Origin: Protopterus annectens
Lineage: Eukaryota; Chordata; Ceratodontiformes; Protopteridae
DNA: 64,000 bases
Direction of reading: 5' to 3'
Assembly (NCBI RefSeq): GCF_019279795.1
Contig: NC_056730.1
Span: 606,482,883 to 606,546,882 of the forward strand
How positions within the stretch are numbered: the stretch's first letter is position 1; each line of letters starts with the position of its first letter. The position numbers and the translations under genes are program-made. Positions 33,000 through 45,047 of this stretch are shown piece after piece. The notes below the pieces were generated by a model, which was given only the letters and a program-made list of their open reading frames with translations, did no database searches and was not told where the DNA came from.

Positions 33000-33189
33000 C
33001 TGGTTACCCTCCCTCCAGCCCCCTGACTTCTATTTGCTATACCTCTCTTCTTGTTTACTGTATTTAAGCTTTCTGGTGTATTTGCTTATAGTTGGAGGTG
33101 TAACCTTGTATATAATTGCTTCCCATTATGGGGGCACCTGACATCTGGGGCAAGAAAAACTGATGTAATGGCATCGGCTGCATGCTTTA

Positions 33190-33351
33190 TACACCTGACT
33201 ACCTGACATCATGGAAGAAGAGACAGCAACCGACAGAGGACCCAAGACTTTGATAATCAGGCTGGCTGAGGGCTACCTGCAAGCAGGTAACCCTAATGTA
33301 ATGACTGCAAAAGTGAATACACTCGAACATCTAAGTGTACACAACTGTACT
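33190..33351. repeat. DIRS C right inverted terminal repeat
   Basis: It corresponds to 2990-3170 of copy A. The CRE-like palindrome has decayed to TGACATCA (about 33205). There is no left partner because the copy is 5'-truncated. Confidence 0.78.
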
Positions 33352-33857
33352 TTACTGGGTTAAGGATGAGATCCATTTTTTAGTCTGTCCTTAAGTCAAC
33401 TTTATAGGCAAGTCAAAAACACGTGCATATGATTCTTATTAAATGTCACTTTGTCAAACATTTGCCTTTTGTTAGTATTTATTTTACTTTTCTTTGCATA
33501 TAAAATACTTTAGAAATACTTTGAAATAAAACTAAAACATAATTAAAACATAATGCTGTATACTGAAGCTGTGCTTTCTTACTTCCTGTCAACATAGCTG
33601 GTTTAAAGTATCTTGTTATTAAATGCAGTGTTTGTGTGGTTTTCACACACACACTTTCATACCTTTCAACTGTACAGAGTTTTGCAGAATGTCCAGATTT
33701 TTGCTTCATATTTGTGGTCCATTTTTCATAAAATTCTGGTTGTCTAGCAAAAGTAGTGGCAAATTATTAGACTGAAGTTAAAAAATAATGACAGACATTT
33801 GAGTTTCAGAATTCATACCCTTCAGAAAAATTCATGCTAATGCAAAACCTGTTAATG
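33352..33857. other. Spacer between DIRS C and DIRS D
   Basis: About 500 bases of AT-rich sequence with no recognisable feature. The minus-strand open frame at 33479-33709 has no motif support. Confidence 0.45.
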
Positions 33858-33989
33858 TTATGTTGTCCCAGGTTGGGTTCAGAGCCGATCTTCGGTTCTG
33901 ACTCGGACAATTTACTATAGCTCGAGTGCTTTTACCAGCTCGAGGTTAACCCATATCATAACATGCCTAGCGGTAGCTACCCAGATCTC
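33858..33989. repeat. DIRS D left inverted terminal repeat
   Basis: Bases 33871-33989 are the reverse complement of 39922-40040. The outer segment 33858-33870 corresponds to the terminus predicted by the ICR, with an internal deletion. Confidence 0.87.
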
Positions 33990-34454
33990 ATTTGCCGCTT
34001 GCAGCGTCAAGATTGCGACTACTGGCTCAGGTGAAGTACTTTGTGCCTTTTTCACTTTATTTTTATTTTTTTCTAGGTTTTGTGGTTGTATTATCTTATT
34101 ATAGCATATACTACCCCTTGTTAGTCTAACAACCCCTTATTCTTCTTCTTGTGTGTATTTTTTGGCCGTTGTTTTTTCCTCAGGCCTTGCTTTTCCCTTG
34201 AGCCCATTTAAATTAGAGGGTTCTTCTTTATCCCCACCCTTTCTGGGATGGCCGTTTAAGTTAGAGGCTCTCCAACTGGAGGAGTAGCCGTTGAAGTTAG
34301 AGGCTCTTCCCCTTTTTTCTTCTCCCCTTGAAAAACTTTTTTTTTTCTTTTATTGTTGTTTGGGCTAGCCTTTACAGCCTTGTTGTAGGTAGTTGTTGTG
34401 TGCTGTTTGCTTACAGCTTTGTTTTTTTCTAGTGCTGTGGAAAAAATTTACACT

Positions 34455-36480
34455 ATGTCCAAAGAGTCGGAACCCTCTGGGTTCAGAAAATGCGACTCCT
34501 GTTGCCAAAAAATGTCCCTTACAGAAGGGCACACAAGTCGTGTATACTGTTTAGGGGCTATTCAACTGCAGGACTCGTGCTCAATCTGTCATGCTTTCAG
34601 TTCCAGAGTCCTGCAGGAGAGAAAAAAATAAGTTAATTTTGCGTGGCCTTCTCAGGAATCCTCAAGATTCATTGTATCAGGATCCTCAGCCAGCTAAAGT
34701 GTTTGAAAAACACACTAAGTCATCGGTTCAGAGTTCAGAACAGAAAAAATCAACTGACAAACCTTCGGCTCTGTCGTCTCCCAGTGGTGGCTATAACAAA
34801 GCTAAGTCTTCGGTGGCTCCATCTGTGTCCTCAGAGCCAGTCCGGACCCATAAGAGAACAAGGTCTCCTTATTTGGAGCCGGTACACTCTGCTCTACAAT
34901 CTCCTCTGATGCAACCTAGAGTGGGCAGTCACTGGTCCTCTTCGCACTCCTCTGAGTCCTCCAGGCTTTCGGATCACAATGTGGGGAGAGTGGTCAACCG
35001 GCTCCTCATGTCACAGGCACTTGCTAAATTACTATCGAGCCCAGCCCATAAGGAATTGGCTCTTTTGGCCCAACCAGCTTCTCCATCGGTTCCTCCTTTA
35101 ACTCTCTTGAGCTCGGAGCTGGAGTGCATGGAGGACGTGGTGGTGGAATCTTCTGCTCGGTTACTTCTTTATCGGTTCCGACAACTGCTCTGACCTCCTT
35201 GATGTCTCAGTCAGTCAAGGGATCTGGGTGCTGAAGCTCTCTCGCCAGCACCGAGGGGGGGAGTGGCATCGGACCCTTGTCCGACCCCGCTCTCCCTCTC
35301 TGAGCTTCAGCACAGGTGAGCTCGGCTCCCACATCAGCCTCAGAGCCATCACTCCCTGTTCGCAGGAGATCTCTGGGCTCTTCTGAGCCAGTGGCTCCTT
35401 CAACTTGGGACCGTGGCACCACTGAGGTGATGAAGAGCATGCTGTCTCTTGAGACTGCTCCACCTTCGGCTCCCTCTGTGCCTGTGCCTGCCTTTGACCC
35501 TCCTCCTGTCTCCAAGCATAGGGAACCAGTGCCCCAGGATGCCTCATTGGGTGACCCCACCTCTTCTGAAACCTCCCCCGAACATTCGGAGGAAGTTCCT
35601 CAGAAGAAAAGATGTCAGAGGAAGCATCTAGACTCCCCTCAGAATGTCACCTCAGACACAGACTTGGATGAATCGGAAAGGTCCCCCTCTGAGGATGTCT
35701 CCTTTTCAGACATCTTGGAAATCCTTACACAGAGGGGTGGCTGGAAGTCACTAGCCCCTTCTGAGGATGAGTCTTTCTACCTGGATGCATTTGGCTCCCG
35801 ACCCTCCACCTCTTGGGTGTCTCTGCTTTTTGACCCATTTTTATCTGCAGGGAGTCGAAAGGCGTGGAGCGCTCCAGAGACCATGGAACCAGTTCCAAGG
35901 AGACTGAATAAATTTATTACTGCTCCCGAGGTAAATCTTTCCTTTCCAAAGGAGTCCCCATTGATGCCATGGTGGTGGCAGCAGCCACTAAGAAGGAACT
36001 TGCGGAAGCTTCATCTGTCCATCCGCCGAACAAGGAGTCTCATACGATGGACAGGTATGGGAAGCATATGTTTTCTTTCAGCAACCTTTGCTGTCAGGTA
36101 ACTGAATTACTTGTCATACTTCAGACAACTTCAGAGGGATCTCCTGAAAGAGCTAGGCGATACCCTACAAGATACTACAGCTGAGGGAGTTGTGAACAGG
36201 GCAGCTTCCCAGCTTACGACCTTGACCTCCATGGTTAACTCCTCCATGAGGCTCATTTCTTATGCGGCAGATGGAGCGAGTAGGGCAGCAGGTACTGGAG
36301 TAGCTTTGCAGAGACACTCCTGGATGCGCCTTTGTCAGTTTGCGGAACCTTTTTTAGTCTTCATTTACCAACACCCCCTTCGATGGCTCATCTTTGTTTG
36401 GGCCTCAGATGAGAGACTCTCACCAGGTGTGAACAGGATTGCAAGACTCTCTCTGCCATAGGAGTCTGTTTTTTCGCTCC
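34455..36480 (+). pseudogene. DIRS D Gag, frameshifted
   Basis: The first ATG of the Gag frame is at 34455 (M-S-K-E-S-E). A Cys/His block follows (K-C-D-S-C-C, then E-G-H, Y-C-L-G, C-S-I-C-H-A-F). A serine- and charge-rich linker, open at 34636-35193, leads to an acidic segment and the conserved D-A-F-G-S-R-P-S-T-S-W-V-S-L-L block near 35780-35830. A helical region extends to the stop at 36461. Frame changes occur near 34630, between 35193 and 35316, and near 35960-36105. In the Cys/His block one Cys is replaced by Arg and one His by Gln relative to copies E and F. Confidence 0.8.
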
Positions 36481-36539
36481 ATCTAGACTCTATCCTAAAG
36501 GTCAGAAGAGTGGAAAGATGTGGTTCTGAAAATCCCAGG

Positions 36540-38579
36540 GAGCTTTGCCTAACACACGTGGACATTTTTCCCCAGGGGCAGAGGGGGGAACAACAATGGA
36601 AGATGTCATCCTTGTGGCAGAGAGGGTCCGCAACAGCAGGGCTACAGAGGTACGTTCTCTGCTAGGCTCTTCCAGCACTCCTGAAAGGAGGCCCAACTGT
36701 CCACCTCTGGAGGCAGTCGGGGGCAGACTATCACTGTGCCCAGCAGCCTGGCAAACTATCACGAGAGAAACATGGGTACTGTCGATAATATCCAGGGGTT
36801 ATAAAATTCCTTTTACTCAATCTCCCCCCTCAAAAGAAAAAATGTTCTATCCCAGATGTCCCACCCAGTCTTCAGGATCATACAATCCTAGAGGTTCATA
36901 GCTTGCTAGAAAAAAGAGCCATCCAAGAAGTCCCAGCAGACCAAATTGGATCAGGAACTTCCTCAAGGATCTTTTTAGTTCCAAAAAAGACAGGGGACTG
37001 GAGACCCATTTTGGATCTCAACCACCTAAGCCAATCAGTAAAAAAGATGATGTTTCAGATGGTAACACTGCAGTCCATTCTTCCCTTCTTGGTTCAGGAC
37101 AATTGGATGTTCTTCATAGATCTCCAGAACACGTACTACCACATAAAAATGGACAGGCAATCCAGGAGATTTCTATGCTTCCGGCTGGGAGACGGTCATT
37201 ATCAGTTCAGAGCCCTGCCCTTTGGTCACACCACAGCCCCCAGGGTGTTCACCAAGTGTATGGCAGTGGTCATGACTCACTTGAGGCATCTAGGATTCTA
37301 GGTGTTTCCATATCTAGACGACTGGCTTCTCACTGCTACCACCGAGCATCAACTGATCAAAGCACGGGACTACACAATCCAAACTTATTCCCAGTTAGGC
37401 ATTACCATAAAACTATGAAAAGTCTGCCTTGTTGCCTTGTCAATCTATTACCTTTATAGGGGCAGACTTAGATACAAGACGCATGATAGCAAAACTTCCT
37501 CAAGACAGGGCGTCAGCAAGTTTAGTTTCTCATAAAAAAGACGAGAGTTCAGTCAAGAGAAGTTTACAGGTCTTGGGCTCAATGGCTGCTGCAATTACAC
37601 TAGTTCCTTTGGCACTCTTCCACATGCGGATTCTGCAGTGGTTTCTTTTCACTCAGTGGTCTTTCCAGGATTTACCAATGTCACACATGATCTTGATCAT
37701 GGAAACTTGCAAAAACAACTTAGTATAATGGCTCATCTCCCAGCAGGGGATTCTGGGAAGACCCTTTCTAGACCCCCATCCTGTAGCCACAGTGACCATG
37801 AATGCTTCCCAGATAGGGTGGGGGGGCATTATCTGGGACAGACTGTCCAGGGAATGTGGCAACCTCACAAGTACCATTTGCACATCAGTATTCTAGAGAT
37901 GAGAGCGGTGCTTCTGGCATTGCAAGCACTTCAAGACTGTACCTACTGGGACCATTGCAATTCAGACAGACAACATGTCAGTGGTATGGTGCATCAACAA
38001 GCAGGGCGGAACCAGATTTTACCCCTTGTGTCGGGAGGCGCTTCAAGTATGGCAATGGTGATGTCTTCCCAACATTTCCTGATTGCGACTCACATTCCAG
38101 GAAAATCCAACGTGATAGCGGACAGGCTCAGCAGGGCTATCCTCATGCCTAATGAGTGGTCCCTGAAGCAAGAAGTTGCGCACTTGATTTTTCACAAATG
38201 GGGCCAGCCATGCTGCAATCTTTTTGCCACTCCCCTCAACAACAAATGCAGCAGCTACTTTGCTCTAGTCCCCCCTCCGGGACAGTCATCCAGGGATGCA
38301 TTTGGTCACTATTGGCCTCCGGGTCCATTCTATGCTTTTCCACCTTTCCCTCTAATTCCAAAGGTACTTCAGAAAGCAAAGTCGCTGGGTTGCAAACTCC
38401 TCCTCATTGCTCCTCACTGGCCTCGTCGGATATGGTTCCCGTTTCTTTGCCATCATCTTCAACTGGAGCCTTGGATACTGGACCCAGTTCTGGACCTCCT
38501 GACGCATCAGTTGGGCAGGCTTCATCCTTCCCTCCAAACTCTCAAGCTGACTGCTTGGTTCCTCCACTTCCTTTCTTAG
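36540..38579 (+). pseudogene. DIRS D RT-RNase H-methyltransferase-like polyprotein, broken
   Basis: RT includes F-L-V-P-K-K-T-G-D-W-R-P-I-L-D-L (about 36980-37025). A TAG at 37299-37301 lies just before the active-site motif YLDD at 37311-37322. RNase H (37740-38150) is split between frames, with readable Q-T-D-N-M-S-V-V-W-C, H-I-P-G-K-S-N and A-D-R-L-S-R. The Dam-like segment keeps N-L-F-A-T-P-L-N, F-Y-A-F-P-P-F-P-L-I and A-P-H-W-P-R-R-I-W-F, and ends at 38579. Confidence 0.86.
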
Positions 38580-39597
38580 CCAGACTCCCAAACATTTCCA
38601 AGGCTGTACAACACATCCTAGTGTCTTCTCACAAGCCCACTACCAGGTGGATTTACATTAGCAAATGGAAGAGGTTCTCTTATTGGGCTAAGAGTAATGA
38701 CAGTGATCCCTTCACTGCCCCTTTTCACAAGATTCTTGACTTTCTGGCTGAAACCTTTGAAATAGGGGCAGCTGCTATTAGGGTCCAATTAGCTGCCATC
38801 TCCAATTTTCATGTAGGAGACTTGGGTTCTAATATCATGTCCCATAAGTTGTGCAGAGCATTCTTATGAGGTACAACTCTTTTATGGCCCCCCGGAAAGA
38901 GACCCCCCCCCCCCGGACCTAAACTTCATTTTAGCTTCTATGGTTCTGCCACGTTTTGAACCAGCAGCATCTTGTCCCCTGAAATTTCTGTCTTGGAAAA
39001 CTCTCTTCTTGGTTGCTATAACCTCAGCTAGACAGATTTCTGAATTACATGCTTTGTCTATTCACCCGCCATATCTCATTTTTCACAAAGATAGTCTCTC
39101 TTTGGACCAATCTTTCCTTCTTGCCACAGGTATGTTCAGAGTATAACTTAAGTCAGTCCATTGAGCTTCTTGTGTTCTTCCCCAATTACGGCAACAAGGC
39201 TGAGTATAGACTCCATCAATGGGATGTTCATAGACTGTTACGTTTTTATTTACACAGGACCAAAGGCTTTAGAAAATCAGACCGATTGTTTGTATCCTTT
39301 GCTGACAATAAACAAGGTTCTCCGGTTTCAAAAGTGACCTTATCAAAATGGCTGTCGGACACGATCAGTTATTCATATGATTTGTGTAAAAAGACTCTCC
39401 CAGGAAGGCCCAGAGGACTTTCAACCAGGGCCTTAGCCACTTCTGTTGCCTTCCAAGCTAAATTGCCTTTAAATTCAATCTGTGCAGTAGCAACTTGGGC
39501 AAATCCTCATACCTTTTTCACTCATTACAATGTGGATGTGGTCTCCCGGAATAGGGCATCCTTTGGTTCCACAGTCCTGAAGAGTTTGTTCCTGTGA
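38580..39597 (+). pseudogene. DIRS D tyrosine recombinase, broken
   Basis: The N-terminal part (K-P-T-T-R-W-I-Y-I-S-K-W-K-R-F) is open to a TGA near 38868, followed by a C-homopolymer at 38886-38896. The core continues from 38940. The Arg block reads A-R-Q-I-S-E-L, so the position corresponding to Arg143 of copy A is Gln. A further frame change lies near 39140. The H-x-x-R position reads L-S-T-R, so His is also replaced. The C-terminal A-T-W-A-N-P-H and T-H-Y-N-V-D blocks are intact. Loss of two catalytic positions marks this recombinase as inactive even without the frameshifts. Confidence 0.85.
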
Positions 39598-39630
39598 GCC
39601 ACCCAAGAACCAGGTGCTGGGGATGCCTTC

Positions 39631-39736
39631 CCAACCAGCAATAACGAAGGTGGAATGGGACAAAACATAAAGAAGTTCTGTACCTACAATAACGTTCCAT
39701 GTTTGTTGTCCTTCATCTCGCCTTCATTCTTGCATC
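39631..39736. repeat. DIRS D internal complementary region
   Basis: Bases 39671-39736 are the reverse complement of the right end (40041-40104). Bases 39631-39670 are the reverse complement of the left end, with about 24 extra bases that the left end has lost. The junction is at 39670/39671. Confidence 0.88.
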
Positions 39737-39921
39737 CCCCCTCCTTCCCCCTTCCTGGAGGTTCAAGAGGAGCTCCTTTATTGGTTACACTGGCTGAGTG
39801 TCCTGCTGACATACCAGTTAACCATGCCTTGTTTTGTTCCTCTTTCCTTCCTATCTTAAATACTTAGGAGCTTCATAAAAAATTTTTTTACTATGTATGT
39901 CTAGTGTGGGCTATTACAAAC

Positions 39922-40104
39922 GAGATCTGGGTAGCTACCGCGAGGCATGTTGGGATAGGGGTCAGCCTCAAGCCAGTAAAAGCTCTTGAGCTATAGTAAA
40001 TCAGCCGAGTCGGAGCCGAGGATCAGGTCCAAACCCAACCAGCAAGAAGGAAGGCGAGATGAAGGACAACAAACATGGAACATTATGATAGGCACATACC
40101 TTCT
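39922..40104. repeat. DIRS D right inverted terminal repeat and extension
   Basis: Bases 39922-40040 pair with the left repeat. The outer 40041-40104 is matched by the ICR. Confidence 0.87.
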
Positions 40105-40229
40105 TTTTCTATCAACTTTCTAAGTTTGTAAGAGCAATATTTATTAAAATTGTCCCTATTTTTGGACATTTGTCCCAGTTTTATTTATGGCTTATTCCAG
40201 ATTTCTTGCGCTAAAAGGTTTAGAGGTAT

Positions 40230-40284
<55 letters not shown>

Positions 40285-40629
40285 TTTCTCTCTCTTAACC
40301 GTGCTTTACCTATTCCATAACTAACCCCCTCCACTTATGCAACCACCCACCTCTTAACTGCTGCCAGAGGATCACTTGATTGCTCTCACCCTATACTCTC
40401 TCTGTTACATACAGTCTTTTCTTCATTCATGCATGCGTTCACTCGCACATTGCTCTCACTCTCTCTCCCGATCTCCTTATTTATGCATGCATTCACTCAC
40501 ACATCACTCTCACTCTCTCATGATCGCTCACACACAGTCACTTCGTCATTCATACATGCATTCACTCACAAATCGCTGTCACATTCTCTCTCTCTCTCTC
40601 ACACACACAGATTTAGGCAATTTTAAGGA
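40105..40629. repeat. (AC)n microsatellite and CT/CA-rich imperfect tandem repeats
   Basis: An AC run covers about 40231-40280. From 40376 to 40615 an imperfect unit of roughly 60-65 bases recurs about three times (CATGCATGCGTTCACTC, CATGCATTCACTCACAC, CATACATGCATTCACTC). The segment ends in CT and CA runs. Confidence 0.8.
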
Positions 40630-42420
40630 TTTTTTTTTTTTATTTTTATTTATTTAACATTTGTTTACCGGGAAAGTCCGACTGGACACAGGTCCTTTTT
40701 CAGCAGAGGCCCAGGGAGAAAAGCTCCATGAGTAACAGTAAATTTTCATGCACACTTTACAATAATCAAAAAAGTATAAAGTAAACAAAATGTAGTATAC
40801 ATAAGAACATACAAATTTGTTACATCTTGATGACAAAACCGAGGCTTTGAACATAGCTAGTACTATCTGTAGGTATGACTTGCGTCAAGATGTAAGGTTA
40901 AGACAGCTTGGTAGGAACAAAGGATTAAACACCGGTGGAGAAGTTGGATATGTTTTGGGTATACTGTATCAGAACTCTCATGAGGGGTTAGTACAGGAAC
41001 ATAGCCACTTACTTTTTAGATGAGCTTTAAGTGATGGCTTAAAGTGATTAGTGGATGAGATTGAGAGAATGGAGTTAGGAAGGGAGTTCCATATACGAGA
41101 TATATAGTTGGAAAAATAAAGATTCTCCTGTGGAGTTGTTGACCTTGGAGACGGTGAGTAGGTTCTTGTTGTTAGAGTGAAGTGGTCTGCTGGAACTGTT
41201 AGGAAGGATGAGATTTTGTAGTGCAGGGGTTCTAGTTGGTTGTGTTACAATTTTGTGAGTTAGAGAGAGTTGGTTGTAAAGAATAATGTTGGGAAGCTCA
41301 AGCCAGTCTAGTATCCTTAAAGCTGTACAATGATGTATTCTATATGGTTAATCAGATACAAATTTAGCAATTTTATCATAACATGCTTCTAGCATAGATA
41401 AGTCAGTTTTCCTTAGATTAGTTACAATTGTAAAGGCATATAGTAGAGTGGAGAGCAGGTGGGTTTGTGCTAATGTAATTTTGGCCATTGTGGTCAGGAA
41501 CCTTTTGTGCCTATATAGACTTCCAAGTTTCTTATGGACTTTTTTTATAGTTAGGGAGACATGCAAGTCGAATTTTAGGGTATTGTCTATTTCTACTTCA
41601 AGAAGCTTCGTATGGGTTGTCGGGAAGATCACAGTATTGTCTTTGGCTAGTATGGTGCATGTTGGGCATGCGATTGGTGTTTTGTTAGGTTGGAAGAGTA
41701 ATAATTTAGTTTTGTTTGGGTTCAGGATTAGATGGGCATTGGCTAACTATGTTTCAACATAAGTGAAAGATTCCTGTGTTTGACAATGAAGAGGTGATAG
41801 AGAAGTGGCAGCACAGATAAGTGTTGAATCGTCTGCATACAGTATTATAGAACCATGTGGAGTAGCTGTGTGTAGATTATTAGTAAAGAGAGAGAAAAGA
41901 AGGGGGCCCAAGATAGATCCTTGGGGGACACCAGTGGATAAAGGAAGGCATGGAGATGGGTCATCCTGCCATAGAACAGATTGTTGACAGCCAGATAAAT
42001 AGTTATGAAACCATGCTGTGGCAGATGGTGAGAAGGATAGTTCAGTTAGTACATCTATTAGTTTGGAATGGGAGACCATATCTAAAGCTTTTGATAGGAC
42101 TAAAAAGATAGCAGATACAAAGTTTTTGTTATTCATGTGATGGTTTATGGTATTAGTGAAGGATAAGAGAGCTGTAGTGGTACTATGTGATGGACGAAAC
42201 CCATGCTGAGTGTTTGCGAGAAGGTTATTTGTTGGTAAGAATTTCATGACCTGGAGATGATTACACCTTTCGAGTAGCTTAGAAAGAGGTGAAAGAATAG
42301 CAACTGGCCGATAGTTTGTCAGTTCTGTGGAAGGTCCCCCTTTATAAAGTGGGATTACATGGGAAATTTTCCAGATTATTACAAATATTGCGGCAGCCCA
42401 TTCATATTTATGGGTTGTCC
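40630..42420 (-). mobile_element. L2-like LINE, 5'-truncated
   Basis: The 3' end carries the (ATAAA)n tail and the GGCCTCTGCTGAAAAAGG block at 40630-40740 (minus strand). An untranslated stretch follows to about 41347, then ORF2 coding sequence to about 42410, where similarity stops abruptly. The tail matches the SINE at 10525-10815 and the tails at 3171-3290 and 58430-58525. Confidence 0.85.
41348..42415 (-). pseudogene. L2-like LINE reverse transcriptase, partial
   Basis: The minus strand reads I-P-L-Y-K-G-G-P-S-T-E-L-T-N-Y-R-P, then L-S-K-L-L-E-R, then Q-H-G-F-R-P-S-H-S-T-T-T-A-L, then GVPQGSILGPLLFSLFTNNL and the catalytic I-L-Y-A-D-D-S (about 41860). After a break near 41632-41750 the thumb region follows: L-K-F-D-L-H-V, K-K-L-G-S-L-Y-R-H-K-R-F and N-L-R-K-T-D-L. 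These are typical of the L2 group. The N-terminal endonuclease is absent. The RT block is open for 245 codons, so this insertion is less decayed than the other LINEs here. Confidence 0.83.
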
Positions 42421-43599
42421 GCATGTTGGATGTCCGTAACCTGGGGGACTGCCTGTACTCTAAGGCTTTTAAAAGGGTACCCAATTTTACTGAGTGAAAT
42501 TAATAGTAATACCAATGGTAGTGTTTGACCAATGCATAAACCTTTCAGGAGTGAACACAGAGCCACCAAATAGATATAAATACTCTCAATGGTTAAAATA
42601 TTCTCTAAAGGACCAGCCACAACGAAGAGTTTAGATATATTTAATAATAATTAATAAAATATCATGAAAATACTAAATATTTACAATAAACATCAGAATT
42701 TCAATCACAGAAAATATTAAAATAACACTAACGAAAAATTCACACAGGTACAGAAAAAACAGTACTTAACTAATTTCAGTATGTTTTCTCTTGACTGATC
42801 TAAAGAATTATTATTCCCTGGTCACTTAATAGAGCAAAACAAGATGAAATAGATGAGGGATCCTTTTACGTCAGATTTCAAAAACAGAGTGCTCTGAGAC
42901 TTCATTCTCATCTTGTATTAAAATAGCATCATTTCATTTCATTGATGGATTACAGAATGACTTCACATACATCTGGTCATCTGACTTCTGGCTCCCTTGC
43001 TACTAACCCCCCCCCCCTCCAGCAACTGAACCAGAATCTCACAAATATGTGTCAGATCTGTTGCAGCTTCTGGAAGTTATGAAAATACCTCTGCTCTTCC
43101 TACAGGAGCTAATAAACCATTCTTTGGCACATACATGCTGTCTCTGGCTGCAGTTAGAATTGTAAGATGCAATCTTTATGGCCTAAATGAAGTAAGTGAA
43201 TTTCTTACTATTTTTTTCAAAGTTAGCTGAACTGAGAGTAACCTCTCCTCTTCCAGTATCCTCTTTTAACATGTATACATTTCCTCAGTTACAACAATAC
43301 AGTTTGATATAAATGTATATTTCTTTCCTGTCCAGCAGGACACACTGTTCATACATTTTTAACACAAGCAGCTTTACAAATACATTTTTCAACACAAGCA
43401 TCTGTACAAATCAGTTTGATATACAAATGATGTGTAATTCTTTACAAAATTCCAGCTAGCTGTGTTGGCATTTGTTGCAGATCCACTGCCCTACTTTTCC
43501 TGGCATAGCTGGCAATACCTTACATTGTCACAGTAGTAAGCTGTAAATTCTTTATTTTATTTATCCCTGTTTTCTTGAGATCGTTTTTATAGAAGTTAT
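42421..43599. other. No recognisable feature
   Basis: AT-rich sequence with a C run at 43009-43018. No coding or repeat signal was recognised. Confidence 0.4.
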
Positions 43600-43728
43600 C
43601 AATAAGTACTAGGCTAGCTGCCCTTATGGTCCATTTTAATCCTAATCAGTTCCCTCAAAGGTAAGAATCAAACCCTGTACCTTGCGTCTGAGGGGGTCAA
43701 TAGCTTAACCATTATACCAACCATTCCA
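43600..43728 (-). mobile_element. tRNA-derived SINE (family 1, copy 2)
   Basis: On the minus strand the head contains GGTATAATGGTTAAGC (A-box-like) and ACAGGGTTTGATTC (B-box-like). A body follows with GATTAGGATTAAAATGG and GCTAGCCTAGTACTTATTG. It matches the copy at 5541-5682 in order and spacing. Confidence 0.74.
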
Positions 43729-44698
43729 GTAGTGTAGTGAAGTGGTGTTTAAAGTTAAATCTGTGTTTAAAGATCAGTGTAAGTGAGAAAGAAGTTTCAT
43801 TACTTCAGTGTGTCTGATGATTAATTGCCAAAGTTTTGTAGTTAGTACTGAAGGGTGAGAATGTGAAATGTAATGAAGATGTTCTGCTTTCATAAAAGCC
43901 ATTTTCTATAGTCTTGATCTGAATAGGTTTTGCATTTTTCTGTATCCAAGATTCCTTTCATCCTGTTGGATTGATTTCCCTTCAAAGAGAAATACATAGC
44001 TATTTTCTCATTGAAACTGGTGTGGGAACCTTCAAATCATATAGCTAAGATCATTTGATAAATGTTTAGCAAGTTTTTTTATGCCAAAATAAAGTACTTT
44101 GCAATAGATGATATGTCACAGGGAATATTAGCAAATTACTTTTGAGTGGAAATATCTCTTTATGATATTCTTTGAGATGTCTTGTATTACAGTAGTATCT
44201 TTCCCTACACTTAATATGCATTCTTTCATTGTATCTTTGTTTCTTTCTTATGTGAAGGATATATTTCAAAATGTCACTCATTTATGGGTAGCTTTATGCC
44301 CACATTCATTCACAATGCTTTTGCAGCTGACTATGGAGATCGTAGGAAAACTGTACCAGTTGCCAGTTTTAAATGCTGCCAAATTATAAGTTTGTGTTAG
44401 TGTAGGGCATCTTTGGGTAAGACCACCGAATAATGAGAAATAACATTATTTGAAGGCTCCAATAAGTAGAAGAAGTGAGTTCTGGCAAACCAAACAATTT
44501 GACATTTTTACTGCAGACAGAGGTCAGGACACTTGGAATGGGAAGACCAGTATATTACAAGATATTGCTACTTAAAAGAAAGCCACACTTATCTTCACAT
44601 AATCTGAAACTCAAACCAAAAATAAATATCTGTGCGATTCATTTTGGAAGGGTTGTGGTAGAACTTGGAGCCGATAGGGTACTGGGTAATGTAAAACG
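43729..44698. other. No recognisable feature
   Basis: AT-rich sequence. Open frames (44066-44281 minus, 44162-44389 plus, 44475-44747 plus) lack motifs. Confidence 0.4.
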
Positions 44699-45047
44699 GT
44701 GCAAGGAACTTCTCTGTGTGGAAGATTTTCAGTCCATATATTTCTAGTTAATCACTGTATATTAATCAGATCAGACAATAGTAGTAGAAGTAGCGAATGT
44801 AAACTCGTCGTGGTCTGGAAACAGACTGCCTGCCTTGCTTGGATTACTTTCGAATACTTAGTAATGCTGTACAATTATATATTTATACAATTATATATTT
44901 TCTATTACTTTTTATTTTGTTTTGGTTTTCACTTAAGACGAGTTTACGTTCGCTACTTCTACTACTATTGTCTGATCTGATTAATATACAGTGATTAACT
45001 AGAAATATATGGACTGAAAATCTTCCACACACAGAAGTTTCTTGCAC
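44699..45047. mobile_element. Foldback/MITE-like element with about 108-bp inverted arms
   Basis: The left arm (44699-44807) and right arm (44936-45047) are reverse complements with only a few differences, around a spacer of about 130 bases. The outer ends read GTGCAAG and CTTGCAC. No transposase is encoded. No convincing target duplication was seen, so the superfamily is unassigned. Confidence 0.78.

Larger units (their letters stand above)
29976..33351 (+). mobile_element. DIRS retrotransposon copy C (5'-truncated)
   Basis: It starts inside the 5' part of the RT ORF, directly at the end of a CA microsatellite. It lacks the left terminal repeat and Gag, and continues through RT, RNase H, the methyltransferase-like segment, YR, ICR and right terminal repeat. 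The right end at 33351 (GTACT) is given by complementarity to the ICR at 32940-32999. It is close to copies A and E. Confidence 0.92.
33858..40104 (+). mobile_element. DIRS retrotransposon copy D, both ends present
   Basis: This is the most complete copy, at 6.25 kb: left terminal repeat, Gag with N-terminal Cys/His motif, RT-RNase H-methyltransferase-like polyprotein, YR, ICR and right terminal repeat. The ICR gives the outer ends, 33858 and 40104. The left end has lost about 24 bases compared with what the ICR predicts. It groups with copy B. Every ORF has at least one break. Confidence 0.93.

Noticed and set aside
33858-40104. Target-site duplication flanking DIRS D
   Set aside because: The flanks share no convincing direct repeat, as expected for YR-mediated insertion.
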